Below, in pieces: positions 34,551-44,270 of a stretch of 64,000 nucleotides of DNA. The stretch's first letter is position 1; the number at the start of each line of letters is the position of its first letter. The stretch covers positions 310,001 through 374,000 of the forward strand of contig JAHXIO010000011.1 in assembly GCA_025655595.1 (NCBI GenBank). Direction: 5' to 3'. The stretch is from Candidatus Thiodiazotropha sp. (ex Monitilora ramsayi) (lineage in GTDB: Bacteria > Pseudomonadota > Gammaproteobacteria > Chromatiales > Chromatiaceae). The notes under the pieces are model-generated. The model searched no databases and had not been told where the DNA came from. It saw nothing but the letters and a program-made list of their open reading frames with translations. Both the position numbers and the translations under genes were made by a program.

Positions 34551-35231
34551 TCAGCTCCGGCTTTCGGCCAGGGCGTGATGAATCTCTTCCGGCTTGGGAA
34601 AGCCGTTGAACCGGGTCCAGGTACCCTTTCCTGCATGACCAACCAGTACGCTGGGCGGGTGTTCCGTGAGTTCAAAGGCGTAGGTACCAAGAGCAGCGAG
34701 CAGCTGATCGATCTCCTGCCGCCCACCGGTCAGAAAGGTCCAACCGGGTCTGGCCGAATAGCTTTCCGCATAAGCCTTGAGACGAGCCGGCCTGTCGGTG
34801 CCGGGGTCGACACTGATGGAGACGAGAAACACCTCCTGCCCCAGGGCATCACCCAGGTCCTCCTGTAGCTGTTCGAACACCGAGGAGAGAATCGGACAGA
34901 CCGTGGTGCAACTGGTGTAGATAAAATCGATCACCACCAGGCGGTCCTGGATCACGTCACTGCGAAAGTTCACCTTGCGCCCATCCTGGTCGAGCAGCTC
35001 CAGGTCCGGCAGTTTGATCTGAGCGGCGCTGACCGAGACCGGACTCGGTTTCTGCAGCATCGCCTTATGCGCGGCATGGGGGTCTACCCCTTGCGACTGC
35101 ATGGCGTGATGATCATGCATCGAATGGTCATGATGCTGTTGGGACGCCGCACCTGCCAGACCGGCTCCAAGTGTCAATGCCAATGCCATCAACCCAGCGG
35201 CTCTTTTTCCATTGTCTTTCGTTAGTTTCAT
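34551..35231 (-). CDS. SCO1/SenC family copper protein with His-rich N terminus
   Basis: A 226-residue SCO-family protein. After the signal (LMALALTLGAGLAGAASQ) there is a His/Met-rich segment (HHDHSMHDHHAMQSQGVDPH), a likely extra metal-binding region. The CxxxC copper site is in VIDFIYTSCTTVCPILSS, and the downstream His is in FELTEHPPSVLVGHAG. It overlaps the propeller protein stop by four bases (ATGA), so it is translated with it. Two SCO proteins next to a multicopper oxidase point to its copper loading. Confidence 0.92.
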   Translation of the reverse strand: MKLTKDNGKRAAGLMALALTLGAGLAGAASQQHHDHSMHDHHAMQSQGVDPHAAHKAMLQKPSPVSVSAAQIKLPDLELLDQDGRKVNFRSDVIQDRLVVIDFIYTSCTTVCPILSSVFEQLQEDLGDALGQEVFLVSISVDPGTDRPARLKAYAESYSARPGWTFLTGGRQEIDQLLAALGTYAFELTEHPPSVLVGHAGKGTWTRFNGFPKPEEIHHALAESRS

Positions 35232-37150
35232 TGATGTTCAACCTTCTCAATAGTGACCGCTGAGAGATAAGCGCTGTCAGCCAGCCCAATTTGAACCTTG
35301 AGGTGCTCCACCTCACCAAACTCCACACCCAAAGAGGGTGACCTGAACAACAGGTAATATTCGCCGGCGGATGGATAGCGGATAACTGCCTGATAGACCC
35401 CCTCGCCCAGCGCCTCTACCCGGGTGCGCTGCTGCCAGTGGGATCTGCGTTTGAAGGTCATCAGCATGCCGTCGCCTATCCCTTCGATGGGTGATCCGCT
35501 TGCGCCGCTGGTGATTTTGAAGCGCAGTTCCACTGGTTCTCCCGCCTTGTATCCAAGGTCGTCAAAAAGGCTCTGCATGCGCGGCGACCGAACCTGGCTG
35601 AGTTGACCAGACGCACCATCAGCACCTCCCACCTCCACTTCGAAACAGAGGATCATCTGCGGCGAGGGTAGATAGAAGGGCACGTCGTAGACCCCCGGCT
35701 TTTCCAGATTCAGGGTCGTGGCATAGCTTCCCTGCTCGCTCTGCTCCTGCAGACTCCGGTCGTAGAGCCAGATCGACAGGGGTGGTGCCGTGTAGGTCTT
35801 CAGGGTGTTGCTGGGGGCGAGCATGCCCTCCATGTAGTAGTAGATAGTACGGTCCGCCGGGTTGGATATCATCGCCCCGCCGCCCTCCGGCAGGCTGGCC
35901 ACTGCACCCAGATCAGGGCCGGCCCTGTCGGCGCCCGGGCCTTCGCTGCCGATGGCGATCTGCACCACCGGCAGCGTGCCCTCATCCTCCAGCCCGGCCA
36001 ACTGCAATAGGGTGACATCGGAGCTGTCCCGATTGCGCACATACGCATAGGACTGGTTGAACGTGATCTGATCCGGGTGGTGTCCGGTGGGCAGGCGGCG
36101 GATGCGACGGTTGTTGGCGGTATCCACTACCGAGAGGCTGTTGCTTGTCGGGTGGAGCACCAGCAGATGACGGCCGTCCGGGGAGATACGGGCCAGGCTG
36201 ACCGTCTCACCCAGATCGATCTCGGCCGCTACCGTCAGGTTGCCCGGACGCACCACCAACAGCTTGCCTGCGTCTCTCTCCACCAGATAGACGGCATCTG
36301 CCAGGTTGGAGTAGTCGAGCAACCAGTCACCGTCACCGATCTTCAGCCGATCCAGTGCCTGTATGCGCTGGGCATCCACCCGCTGCAGCTGGCCGCCGGC
36401 CGCGACGAAGGCATAGCGGCTGCGTCCGTCGAAGGCCAGCGCAATTGGGCCCGGTCCTACGGTAAGTTCGGTCAACACCTCGTGTCTGACGCTATCGACC
36501 ACACTGAGGGTACCGCTTGCCTGGTTGCCGACCCACAAGTAACGTCCGTCCGGTTGTTGCGCCAGGGTATGGGGCTGGTCACCTACCGGGATACGGTTGG
36601 ACAGCTTCCGGGTCTCCAGGTCCACCACCGCCAGCTCGTCCCGCTCCGGCAAAGTCAGGAAGGCATTGCCTGACGCCTCGTCGATGTGCCACTGGGCCAC
36701 CGGGGAGTCCAGTGGGACGATCGCCATCAGGTTGGCGGAGTTGAGGTTCACCTGGGGATTGATGAAACCGATACTGTGATCCGCGTTCAGGGTGAGGATC
36801 TGAAAGCTGTTCAGATCCGCATCCACCGGTTGGCTCAGGCTACCCCTGGCCTGTTTTCTCACCAGCCTTTCGCAAGCCGCGGCATCCGGAGGCCCGGCCC
36901 CTTCGTCACGGCGAAGCATCCAGCCCGCCGGGTGTAGATCCGGGATCCCCTTGCCGCTACGCCGGTCCGAGATACGAAAGCCGGCGCTCAGCTCTACCCC
37001 GGACTGCAGTTCGATTCCCGAATCCAGGGGTTCGGCAAAAAACTCCACGTTGAAACCATGGTCGATGTCGACCCCCTCCTGCCCGCTAACCAGCAGCGGC
37101 AGTGCAGCGAGCCCCATCAAGATCGTTGTTGAGATTATTTTCAAGTGCAT
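35228..37150 (-). CDS. Secreted beta-propeller (YVTN-type) protein
   Basis: A 640-residue exported protein (MHLKIISTTILMGLAALPLL, cleavage after VSG). The middle has YVTN-type propeller repeats: VADTANNRRIRRLPTGHHPD-type and VDSVRHEVLTELTVGPGPIA-type blades with 'VGxxPxxLAxxPDGxYLWVxN'. The last third has Ig-like strands ending in HLKVQIGLADSAYLSA. Its gene lies between the multicopper oxidase and the SCO genes, so I infer it is an extracytoplasmic partner. No catalytic or heme residue is evident. Confidence 0.85.
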   Translation of the reverse strand: MHLKIISTTILMGLAALPLLVSGQEGVDIDHGFNVEFFAEPLDSGIELQSGVELSAGFRISDRRSGKGIPDLHPAGWMLRRDEGAGPPDAAACERLVRKQARGSLSQPVDADLNSFQILTLNADHSIGFINPQVNLNSANLMAIVPLDSPVAQWHIDEASGNAFLTLPERDELAVVDLETRKLSNRIPVGDQPHTLAQQPDGRYLWVGNQASGTLSVVDSVRHEVLTELTVGPGPIALAFDGRSRYAFVAAGGQLQRVDAQRIQALDRLKIGDGDWLLDYSNLADAVYLVERDAGKLLVVRPGNLTVAAEIDLGETVSLARISPDGRHLLVLHPTSNSLSVVDTANNRRIRRLPTGHHPDQITFNQSYAYVRNRDSSDVTLLQLAGLEDEGTLPVVQIAIGSEGPGADRAGPDLGAVASLPEGGGAMISNPADRTIYYYMEGMLAPSNTLKTYTAPPLSIWLYDRSLQEQSEQGSYATTLNLEKPGVYDVPFYLPSPQMILCFEVEVGGADGASGQLSQVRSPRMQSLFDDLGYKAGEPVELRFKITSGASGSPIEGIGDGMLMTFKRRSHWQQRTRVEALGEGVYQAVIRYPSAGEYYLLFRSPSLGVEFGEVEHLKVQIGLADSAYLSAVTIEKVEHQ

Positions 37151-37230
37151 GACCCTTCCCTAAAAGATGCCGAGAGCAAGTTGAATCTCCAGATAGCAAT
37201 ATGGGCCGGTCCCACGACCGGCCCTGGCGG

Positions 37231-40200
37231 TCAGAGTTCACTCTCCACCTTCAGACGACCCCATGCGCCACCACCAAAGTGGAAGGTTGGGCCGGGACGC
37301 ATCACCCAGGTCCCCTCCTGCGCACCGTCATAGGGCACCGCGGAGGTCGCCACGCCAGGAGCGATCAAGCTGACACCGCTGGCGAAGGCGTTGGGCTGTC
37401 CCTGATCCGGGTAGTCGTGGCCATAGACCGAGAAGGTGCTCTGGCGCGCCGGTCCCGATGGGAAGCCGACCCGGAAGCGTATCTCGTCACCCGGTTCCGC
37501 CCGGAACTCCGGTGTCTCTATGGCCGACATCAGGAAGTCGTTGGGATAGACATTGGCATTGGTATCGCAGTCTGCCGTCTGTCCGAGTCGAGCACAGAAG
37601 GGCTCGGTGCGATAATTAATGCCCCGCTCGCCCTCATCTTCCGGATCGTCGGCGATGAAGTTGTCAGGCATATCCGCACCGAATTCGAGCAGGTTCATGC
37701 CGCCCTGATAAAGCACGATGAACTCCTTGAACTCCGCCGGCAGGCCATCCTTCTGGTAGCGGATGGTGGCCGAGGTGCCGCTGTTGACCAGTGCGTCCGT
37801 CTCGGAATCGTGATAGGTCGCCCCTTCCGGTTCGATCACCAGCATACCCACCAGGCCCTGCACACCCTGTTTGATCACGTCGCCGAAGGGTGCCAGATTG
37901 ATGGCGCCGAACTCCTGGGGCGTGGCGATCTTGGTGCGCTTGTCGGCGCCCGGATAGGCGGGATCGGGTACCACCTCGATGGTGCCGGCGTACCAGGTAT
38001 AGGCCACGACACGGCCGGGGGCGGCGGTCTGCACCCTGCCGTTCAGGCCCACGTTGGCGCCGTCGCTGGTGCGGATGTCGTAGGAGACCAGCTGCGGATT
38101 GAGCCCGACACTATTGCCCGGCCGGAAGTCATCCGTCTGCATGGCCGTGATGGGCGGCACCCTGGCATCACCCAGATGATCGGGCACGGCCACTGGCAGG
38201 CGATTGCGTAGTACCACCCGGATGCAATCACCGGCATTGGCACGCAGCACCAAGGGCTCGGGCTGCTTGGTTCCCGCCATCAGTGCACTCCGGTCGGCGG
38301 TGTTGATCAACAGCAACCCGCTGGGATCGGCAATGCCTTCCCGGGCGTTGTAGACCAGTTCACCACCCGGCAGCAGGTCCTGGGCGGCCCAGGCCTCGAC
38401 GCTGAAGCTCTTGCGCGGGGCGCTGCTCGGACAGCCGTCGCTGCGGAATCCCATGGAGCGGGGTGAGCGCTGAATACGCCCCGGACTGCCGGGCAGTTCG
38501 GCCAGGCTGTCACCAACCGGCAGGCCGCTGGCGGGATCGATGGTCTCGCTGTCCTTGAAGGTGCGGATCAGCCCCCAGGTGCCGTTCCACAGATTGTCGG
38601 TGGCGGCAAAGCTGTAGAGATAGTCAGCAGTGGATGCGCCACGCCTGACCTCCGGCAGATCCGGCACATCGGCCTCGAAATGCTCCGAGATACCGATGGG
38701 TTGGGCATTCACAAAGGCTGATTCCGGGTTGTTCTGCTCCCGCTTCCAGCGCATGCCGTTGATACGGAACACATGTTGCTCCTCTTGCGCGCCCTGAATC
38801 AGGCGCACGGTGACATTGTCGCCCTCGTAGGCCTTGAACATCTCGGTAAAGGGGTCACCATGCACCGTCGAATCGAACACCCGGGCCATATCGCCTTCCA
38901 GTCCAGGTTTGAGCCCGAGGAAACTGCCGTCATTGTCGAACTGGCCGACTCGTAACGGGATCGGCTCATGCTTGTAGTTGACCAGGAAGGTGCCCGGATC
39001 CTCTGCGGAGATGGACTCAGGGGCCTCGGGGCCATTGACCGGACAGCCGCTACCGACCAGGGGACCGATGGCGTCCGGACAACGACTTTCAGGCAGTGTG
39101 GGATCATAGACCACCGCGAAGTCGGCCACCGCCAGCATGAACTCACGATGATCGGGATGGGTGTCGTCATCGTCGGCGCCAATGATCATCATGTTGGTAC
39201 CCACACCCCGAGCGGGATCGAGGGGTAGCGAGAGGTCGTCGCTGCCGTCCGCGGTCAACCACTCGGAGCCCGCCGGCTCGATCACCAGGGCGTTGTAGAA
39301 GCCATAGTGCTGAATGGTTGACGGGGCGAAGTGGTCATGGGTGAACACCGTACGAACGGTGCGGTCGTCCCCCTGCTTGTTGAGCAAGGGATCGGCCCAC
39401 CAGCGCTGGGTGGTGGTCTGGAAGCCGCCGACCTGGGGCAGCACGACCGGTTGACCGTCGATATCCACGGCGGAGCCACCCGGGGAATGCACCGCCTCCA
39501 GACGTTCATCGATTGCACCGCGTGCGAAGGTGCCGTCCTCGTAGTTCCAACCGTTACCGGAACCGTCCGAAGCCGTGACATCGAACTTCACCAGATGGAT
39601 ATGCTGACCGATGGTATCGGTCGGTGTCTGCACCTGAAAGTCGTCCACCTCCAACTCCTTCGGCGTGCGGTTGGTGTGGTTGAAGACGATGCACTCACCG
39701 GAGTTGGCGCGGAAGAAGAAAGGATCGGCGGTAGTGGTCTTGCCCTCGAAGCGCTCCACATCGGAATCGAGTACATTGATGCGCCCCTGGGGGTTGTGCC
39801 AACCGGCTGCATTCACCTCCAGATCCAGTTGAATAGCAGAGACGTGATAGGTGCGGGTACCGGTGATCTGATCCGGTGGGCAGGGATCGGCGTAGGGTGC
39901 ACCCGGGGCCGGCGGCAGGCCGTTGACCACGAAGCTGGCCGGTTCGCCGAGTTGATTGAGCGTCGGATAGCCGCTGAAACCATCACTGCCATGGAAGGCC
40001 ATGGCGGCCTTTTCCAACGGCGTACCGTCATGCGGCAGGATCTCCAGATCGAGGCTGTGCAGCTCAATAGAGAAATCACCAGTGGTGAGATCCTCATGGG
40101 TGGTGCGGGTACCGTCCAGCACCACATTGCGCGGCAGTCCTCCATCATTGGCCAGATCAAGCGGAGCCTGCGGGGGACGGTGACCTGCGCGACCGGGTAT

Positions 40201-41883
40201 ATAGAAGGGATAGCCCGGCATGGGCACCTCGCCGACATCGATGGTCTCATCCTGATTGCCCAGAGAGACCACGTAGGTCGGCAGAGGCGGCAGGGCTTCT
40301 CTCGGCAACGGCACAACCCCGGGAATCGGTGTGCCGCCGCTGGTCATACCGGTGACCGGGTCGGTGCCCGCCCCCTCTTCACCATCAGCCAGGCGTCGGC
40401 TGCCGTCCTCGAAGACATCGTGCACCCGCCATAGCTCCCACATGCCGGAAGCAAAGTGGGGATAGAGATGGCAATGAAAGATGGAGTCTCCAGCAGTCAT
40501 GTTGCGGTTACCACTGCCGCCGTACTGAATTTCGTAGTTGAAGGCCTGCATCGGCGCCAGGGTCTGAGAATCGAGATAGGTTGAATTGTCACTTTCCTGG
40601 TCACCCAACCATTGATGGGCGTGCAGATGAAAGATATGGGTCTCTTTCGGACCTGCATGCAGATTGCGAAACACCACCCGGTCGTTCAGGTAACTGTGAT
40701 GGACATTGCTGGGGTCATCCTCATATTGTGTCAACAGGGCTGGATCCCCATTGGCCCAGGAGGTCAGGAAAAACTCCTCATAGGCGCACTCAGGACAATC
40801 TTTCGCAGGCCCCTCGCCCAGGCGGTTGGCCACCAGCATCGCACCCAGACCCGCGGAGCCGTAGTTGATGCCGAAACCATCCCGTACCCCCTTCATCTGC
40901 TCGTTGTTCAGAAAGGGGTAGGCCTGGACCGTTTTCAACTCGTCGTGAAAGATGACGGTGAACTCACGAAAATCTCCCTCGGAGGTACTTTCCACCATGT
41001 CATCCTCATGCCATCCTGGAACCGGACCGGAAATTACCGCATTCAAATCACCGTAGATCAACTCATTGTCATCGGTGAGCATGTTCAGGATAGGCAAGCC
41101 ATCTGCGCCTACTGCGGCGTAGTTGATTTTCGGATGGCCGGTGGAGAGAAAGACAGGGTTGCCTTCCGAATCCCGCTCCTGGGCCGCGGCAAGTTGAGCC
41201 TGGGTCAGTTGACTGCGATACCAGACGGTCTCCGCCGGTTCCACGTTGATGGAACCGAACAGACCCAGCACCGTGCTGCCACCATCCCCTTCGCCACCGG
41301 CCGGGGCCGACAGGCTGGTAAAGAGATAGGCGCCCTCGCGCTGCAGGGTCCAGGAATAACTGGTTGAACTGCCGGGGGGTATGCCGCACTGGCCGTTATT
41401 AAGACAATTATGGTTATCGCCATTCGGGATCAGACCCGTTGCAGTGATGGAGGCCTCCCGGGTGTTCGGTGCATCACCCCCGGCAGCCGGTTCCTCACCC
41501 TCTTCACCCGCCTCGGGTTCCGGAGGACCGGACGGCGGATCGATGCTCAACAGATTGGTGAAATTGACCTGCAATGTGTCACCTACGTTGGCACGCAACA
41601 CCAAAGGACGCGGACGCCTCTCCTCCCGCAGCATCACATTGCCTGGCGTGAGACCGATACATTGCGGATCCGAATGGCCAGTGGTTTTATCCACCAGATC
41701 GCGGCATAGCGCATACATCATGCCAACCGGATTGAATGCGCCGAATCGATTATAGACATACTGTTGATCGATCGCAGCGACATGTGCGGTAACTGCCCTG
41801 GTTTCCGAGCCCCCTGCATAGAGTGAAGCACTCAACAGTGGCAACAGAAGCAGTGCCCCGGATTGTTTTAGTATTTTTGCCAT
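37231..41883 (-). CDS. Giant multicopper oxidase (MnxG/McoA-like)
   Basis: A 1550-residue exported multicopper oxidase. The ATG at 41883 follows GAGGGG and gives a clean signal peptide (ILKQSGALLLLPLLSASLYA). All four copper motifs are present. Numbered from a frame beginning at 41946 (subtract 21 for this start) they are: HIFHLHAHQW at His437/440/442/444, the type 1 site HCHLYPHFASGM at 491-502 (Cys492, His497, Met502), HIHLVKFD at 782/784 and FTHDHFAPS at 870/872. The type 1 motifs therefore precede the HxH pair, the reverse of ordinary laccases. Cupredoxin domains flank on both sides. Large size, internal motif placement and SCO neighbours resemble MnxG/McoA-type Mn(II) oxidases; the substrate is inferred. 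Confidence 0.9.
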   Translation of the reverse strand: MAKILKQSGALLLLPLLSASLYAGGSETRAVTAHVAAIDQQYVYNRFGAFNPVGMMYALCRDLVDKTTGHSDPQCIGLTPGNVMLREERRPRPLVLRANVGDTLQVNFTNLLSIDPPSGPPEPEAGEEGEEPAAGGDAPNTREASITATGLIPNGDNHNCLNNGQCGIPPGSSTSYSWTLQREGAYLFTSLSAPAGGEGDGGSTVLGLFGSINVEPAETVWYRSQLTQAQLAAAQERDSEGNPVFLSTGHPKINYAAVGADGLPILNMLTDDNELIYGDLNAVISGPVPGWHEDDMVESTSEGDFREFTVIFHDELKTVQAYPFLNNEQMKGVRDGFGINYGSAGLGAMLVANRLGEGPAKDCPECAYEEFFLTSWANGDPALLTQYEDDPSNVHHSYLNDRVVFRNLHAGPKETHIFHLHAHQWLGDQESDNSTYLDSQTLAPMQAFNYEIQYGGSGNRNMTAGDSIFHCHLYPHFASGMWELWRVHDVFEDGSRRLADGEEGAGTDPVTGMTSGGTPIPGVVPLPREALPPLPTYVVSLGNQDETIDVGEVPMPGYPFYIPGRAGHRPPQAPLDLANDGGLPRNVVLDGTRTTHEDLTTGDFSIELHSLDLEILPHDGTPLEKAAMAFHGSDGFSGYPTLNQLGEPASFVVNGLPPAPGAPYADPCPPDQITGTRTYHVSAIQLDLEVNAAGWHNPQGRINVLDSDVERFEGKTTTADPFFFRANSGECIVFNHTNRTPKELEVDDFQVQTPTDTIGQHIHLVKFDVTASDGSGNGWNYEDGTFARGAIDERLEAVHSPGGSAVDIDGQPVVLPQVGGFQTTTQRWWADPLLNKQGDDRTVRTVFTHDHFAPSTIQHYGFYNALVIEPAGSEWLTADGSDDLSLPLDPARGVGTNMMIIGADDDDTHPDHREFMLAVADFAVVYDPTLPESRCPDAIGPLVGSGCPVNGPEAPESISAEDPGTFLVNYKHEPIPLRVGQFDNDGSFLGLKPGLEGDMARVFDSTVHGDPFTEMFKAYEGDNVTVRLIQGAQEEQHVFRINGMRWKREQNNPESAFVNAQPIGISEHFEADVPDLPEVRRGASTADYLYSFAATDNLWNGTWGLIRTFKDSETIDPASGLPVGDSLAELPGSPGRIQRSPRSMGFRSDGCPSSAPRKSFSVEAWAAQDLLPGGELVYNAREGIADPSGLLLINTADRSALMAGTKQPEPLVLRANAGDCIRVVLRNRLPVAVPDHLGDARVPPITAMQTDDFRPGNSVGLNPQLVSYDIRTSDGANVGLNGRVQTAAPGRVVAYTWYAGTIEVVPDPAYPGADKRTKIATPQEFGAINLAPFGDVIKQGVQGLVGMLVIEPEGATYHDSETDALVNSGTSATIRYQKDGLPAEFKEFIVLYQGGMNLLEFGADMPDNFIADDPEDEGERGINYRTEPFCARLGQTADCDTNANVYPNDFLMSAIETPEFRAEPGDEIRFRVGFPSGPARQSTFSVYGHDYPDQGQPNAFASGVSLIAPGVATSAVPYDGAQEGTWVMRPGPTFHFGGGAWGRLKVESEL

Positions 41884-41956
41884 AACGGATATCCCCTCGG
41901 CAGTCTGAATGCGTGAGGCCTGCGACTGAATGACGCAAGCTTGCACCTTCGAACTA

Positions 41957-41971
41957 GCAGCGATCGTGCCG
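41957..41971 (-). promoter_or_regulatory. Sigma-54 promoter of the multicopper oxidase operon
   Basis: The minus strand reads CGGCACGATCGCTGC, with the GGCAC and TGC cores and exact GG-N10-GC spacing. The start of transcription would be near 41945, about 60 bases before the ATG. Confidence 0.75.
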
Positions 41972-42012
41972 ATCGACTTAACTTTTTGTTTATTGTGGTT
42001 TTTTGTGCTTTA

Positions 42013-42030
42013 TCCTGGATATAACCAGGA
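42013..42030. promoter_or_regulatory. Inverted repeat, candidate activator site
   Basis: TCCTGG-ATATAA-CCAGGA, a perfect six-base dyad with a six-base spacer, about 45 bases upstream of the -24 element, the usual place for an enhancer-binding-protein site. Confidence 0.4.
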
Positions 42031-42248
42031 CCCGGAGGTTGCACAACTAAGAGTATTGCGGGACTGATTTTGCAAAATTGATAGATAGGTTGTTACCCAG
42101 TATGCAGTTCCGGCGACTATCCCGGGCTCTTGATGGATTTATCGTTATTGGCTTTGTAGATTTTGCAGGGGGGAGGTAATCAGGGTTGAGTTACAGATGC
42201 CATTCAACCTGCGACTGTCATAATTGGCTGCATAAGAACAGATTTCTC

Positions 42249-43424
42249 TCAGTGAAGAAGAGACCCACCTGTCGCTACCAGTTGTGATTTCTGCAAATAG
42301 ACAGGAAGATCAAGCAAACCGATATGCTTCGTCTTGCACGACTTGACACCCTGCTCCAAAGCCAAACTCAGTTCTTCGATGTTTCCGGGCCATGAATGTG
42401 CCAGCAGACAGTGCATGGCATCCGTTTCCAGTCCCAGTACAGGTTTAAAGTAGGTATAGCGGGACTGTGCAAGCAGATAGTCCGCAATGGATGGCAAGTC
42501 CTCCATCCTTTCACGCAACGGTTTCAGGTGAATCATTGAGATTTTATTTGAGTTGTGAAATCGAGCTTCGCTCTGATCCATATATTTCCCGTGCTGCATC
42601 GTCGTAATGATGACCCTGGCCCAGCAACCGGGACGCTTGTCGCACCGGTTAGCATCTTCGTCTCGTGTGAGTTGACTGAGCAACCGCTCTAGTTCTTCAG
42701 GAAAAATCTGCAGGTTTTCCAACAGGAGGGTTGTCTGGTGCGACACTGGTAAGCATGTTCCATTTGCGTGATCAACAGCTAATTTCTCCAGATTAGTCTG
42801 TAACTGATCATAGGTGAGACCTGCGGCATTCAATCTAACCAATTTAGCGTGCGCGCTTTCATATGACATATGCAGAAAATGCGCAAGCATCCGCTTTCCA
42901 CTTCCCTCTTCCCCACAGATCAATACACACTTATTAGCCCTGTGTATCTCTTCGAGAGTAGGGAATGAATCAGTGAGATACTTTCTATTGATTAACAGGT
43001 CATATCCATCATGTTCTCGCTGATACTCCAACCTTTCCCCTATTTGACGAAACAACCTGTATCGTGAGTTGAGAGCATGGCGAATCCGATGCTCCAGGAC
43101 AGAGAATTGAAAAGGTTTTGCCAAATATCCACATACACCATTGCGTAATAATCCTAATATCTCAAGCAGTTCCACACTTTTCGAAATAGCCATAATCAAA
43201 GTTGTTGGTGCGATACAACGAATATGACTGGCCAGGACTGCGCCATCCATATCGGGCAAATGAAAATCTACGACAACCATATCGAATGGTTTTGCATCAA
43301 GAAGACGAACCGCCTTACCACCCTCAGATGCCGTTGAGACATCATAGCCGCGAGTCGATAGATAGCGGCATAGATGAGACCGCAATAGATGCTCATGCAC
43401 GACCACGAGTAACCGTTTTCGCAT
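42249..43424 (-). CDS. Degenerate NtrC-like response regulator without GAFTGA loop or HTH
   Basis: A 392-residue protein; the ATG at 43424 follows GGAGAG, better than 43442. Residues 1-120 form a receiver domain (MVVVDFHLPDMDG with the phosphoacceptor Asp, and YLAKPF), but the usual acidic pair of the N-terminal strand reads HEH. A sigma-54 activator AAA+ fold follows: Walker A is CGEEGSGKRML, and the R-finger region is HLKPLRERMEDLP. Walker B reads TTLLLENLQIF instead of GTLFLDEIG, and the GAFTGA sigma-54 loop is missing between LVRLNAAGL and Walker B. No C-terminal Fis-type helix-turn-helix is present. It probably cannot activate sigma-54 alone and may modulate the neighbouring activator. 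Confidence 0.85.
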   Translation of the reverse strand: MRKRLLVVVHEHLLRSHLCRYLSTRGYDVSTASEGGKAVRLLDAKPFDMVVVDFHLPDMDGAVLASHIRCIAPTTLIMAISKSVELLEILGLLRNGVCGYLAKPFQFSVLEHRIRHALNSRYRLFRQIGERLEYQREHDGYDLLINRKYLTDSFPTLEEIHRANKCVLICGEEGSGKRMLAHFLHMSYESAHAKLVRLNAAGLTYDQLQTNLEKLAVDHANGTCLPVSHQTTLLLENLQIFPEELERLLSQLTRDEDANRCDKRPGCWARVIITTMQHGKYMDQSEARFHNSNKISMIHLKPLRERMEDLPSIADYLLAQSRYTYFKPVLGLETDAMHCLLAHSWPGNIEELSLALEQGVKSCKTKHIGLLDLPVYLQKSQLVATGGSLLH

Positions 43425-44270
43425 CCGACTTTCTCTCCTCAATGTTGATACACTGCCATCAATAGGCAGAGATCATGCCATAGTGGAGAATGGTCGATGC
43501 GCTGAGAGTATCCAGTGTCAGTTACCGCTGCAAGACGGCTGAGACTGTCCACTTAAATAAACATAAAAATCACCTTATGAGCGCAATACGACATAACCAA
43601 ACACAAAGGAGCTTTAATTGATCAACTTGTTGTTTAGGTTGTTTTTTTAACGGCAAAGTATCTATAAATACTGCAATTCAGGGACATATGTTCAATCATC
43701 ATCCACTTTCATCCAGGAACTATTCAGACATCGATATCACTCGTTTTAAAAGCGGTTATCTGAAATCTTGCAACGCAATGGCTGATTTATAGCATTTCTA
43801 GAGATTGCGGCATTTCCTCTCTCACTTATGAGAGTTCCGTCATTCGCTACGCGCCAATGAGGGCAAAACAAAGACACAAAGGCCTGGGGAGAGTACAACT
43901 ACCATGGGGTACCGTTTGACCTTCTGCAGTTATCTCTATTTAGACGAAACTTGAAAAAGGCTTGGCGGGCGATACCGGGGCGTCGAAACCGTTAGGCCAA
44001 TAAAAATCTCTCGCGGGAGAAGTTTGCGTGCATACTGAACAGATACATAGGGACGCCTCACCTGACTCAACCCTGGACCGTCCAGCGATTTCACCGCCAC
44101 TACCTAATGCAGGAGCAGAGTGCGGTAACTCCACCTGTACGGATCTGCGCAGAAGGGTTCCTCGCGAGGGACATTCCTACCGCAGCTGGCATTGAAAATC
44201 GAGCGTGCTTTAAGGACTTGAATGTCCTAAAACGCACCAAAACACATAACGAAATTAAAGACCGGCCTGT
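43425..44270. other. Long intergenic region between two regulators
   Basis: About 845 bp. Contains the sigma-54 site at 43466-43480. A minus-strand open frame at 43940-44134 has no family or start signal. No riboswitch could be convincingly recognised. Confidence 0.45.
43466..43480 (-). promoter_or_regulatory. Sigma-54 promoter of the degenerate regulator gene
   Basis: The minus strand reads TGGCATGATCTCTGC, with exact GG-N10-GC spacing and 12 of 15 bases shared with the multicopper oxidase promoter. Its start of transcription would be about 30 bases before the ATG at 43424. Confidence 0.75.

Larger units (their letters stand above)
41884..42248. other. Regulatory region of the multicopper oxidase operon
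   Basis: Contains the sigma-54 site (41957-41971) and, about 40 bases further up, the inverted repeat TCCTGG-atataa-CCAGGA (42013-42030), a candidate activator-binding site. No gene is seen. Confidence 0.5.

Noticed and set aside
37201-41367. Several long plus-strand open frames opposite the multicopper oxidase
   Set aside because: They are antisense shadows of a G/C-rich gene with clear copper motifs; no ribosome-binding sites or family matches.
43870-44010. Possible metal riboswitch (yybP-ykoY-like GGGGAG segment) in the regulator gap
   Set aside because: Only a short core resembles it; the second conserved half and the flanking stems are not visible, and the following gene is in the opposite orientation.
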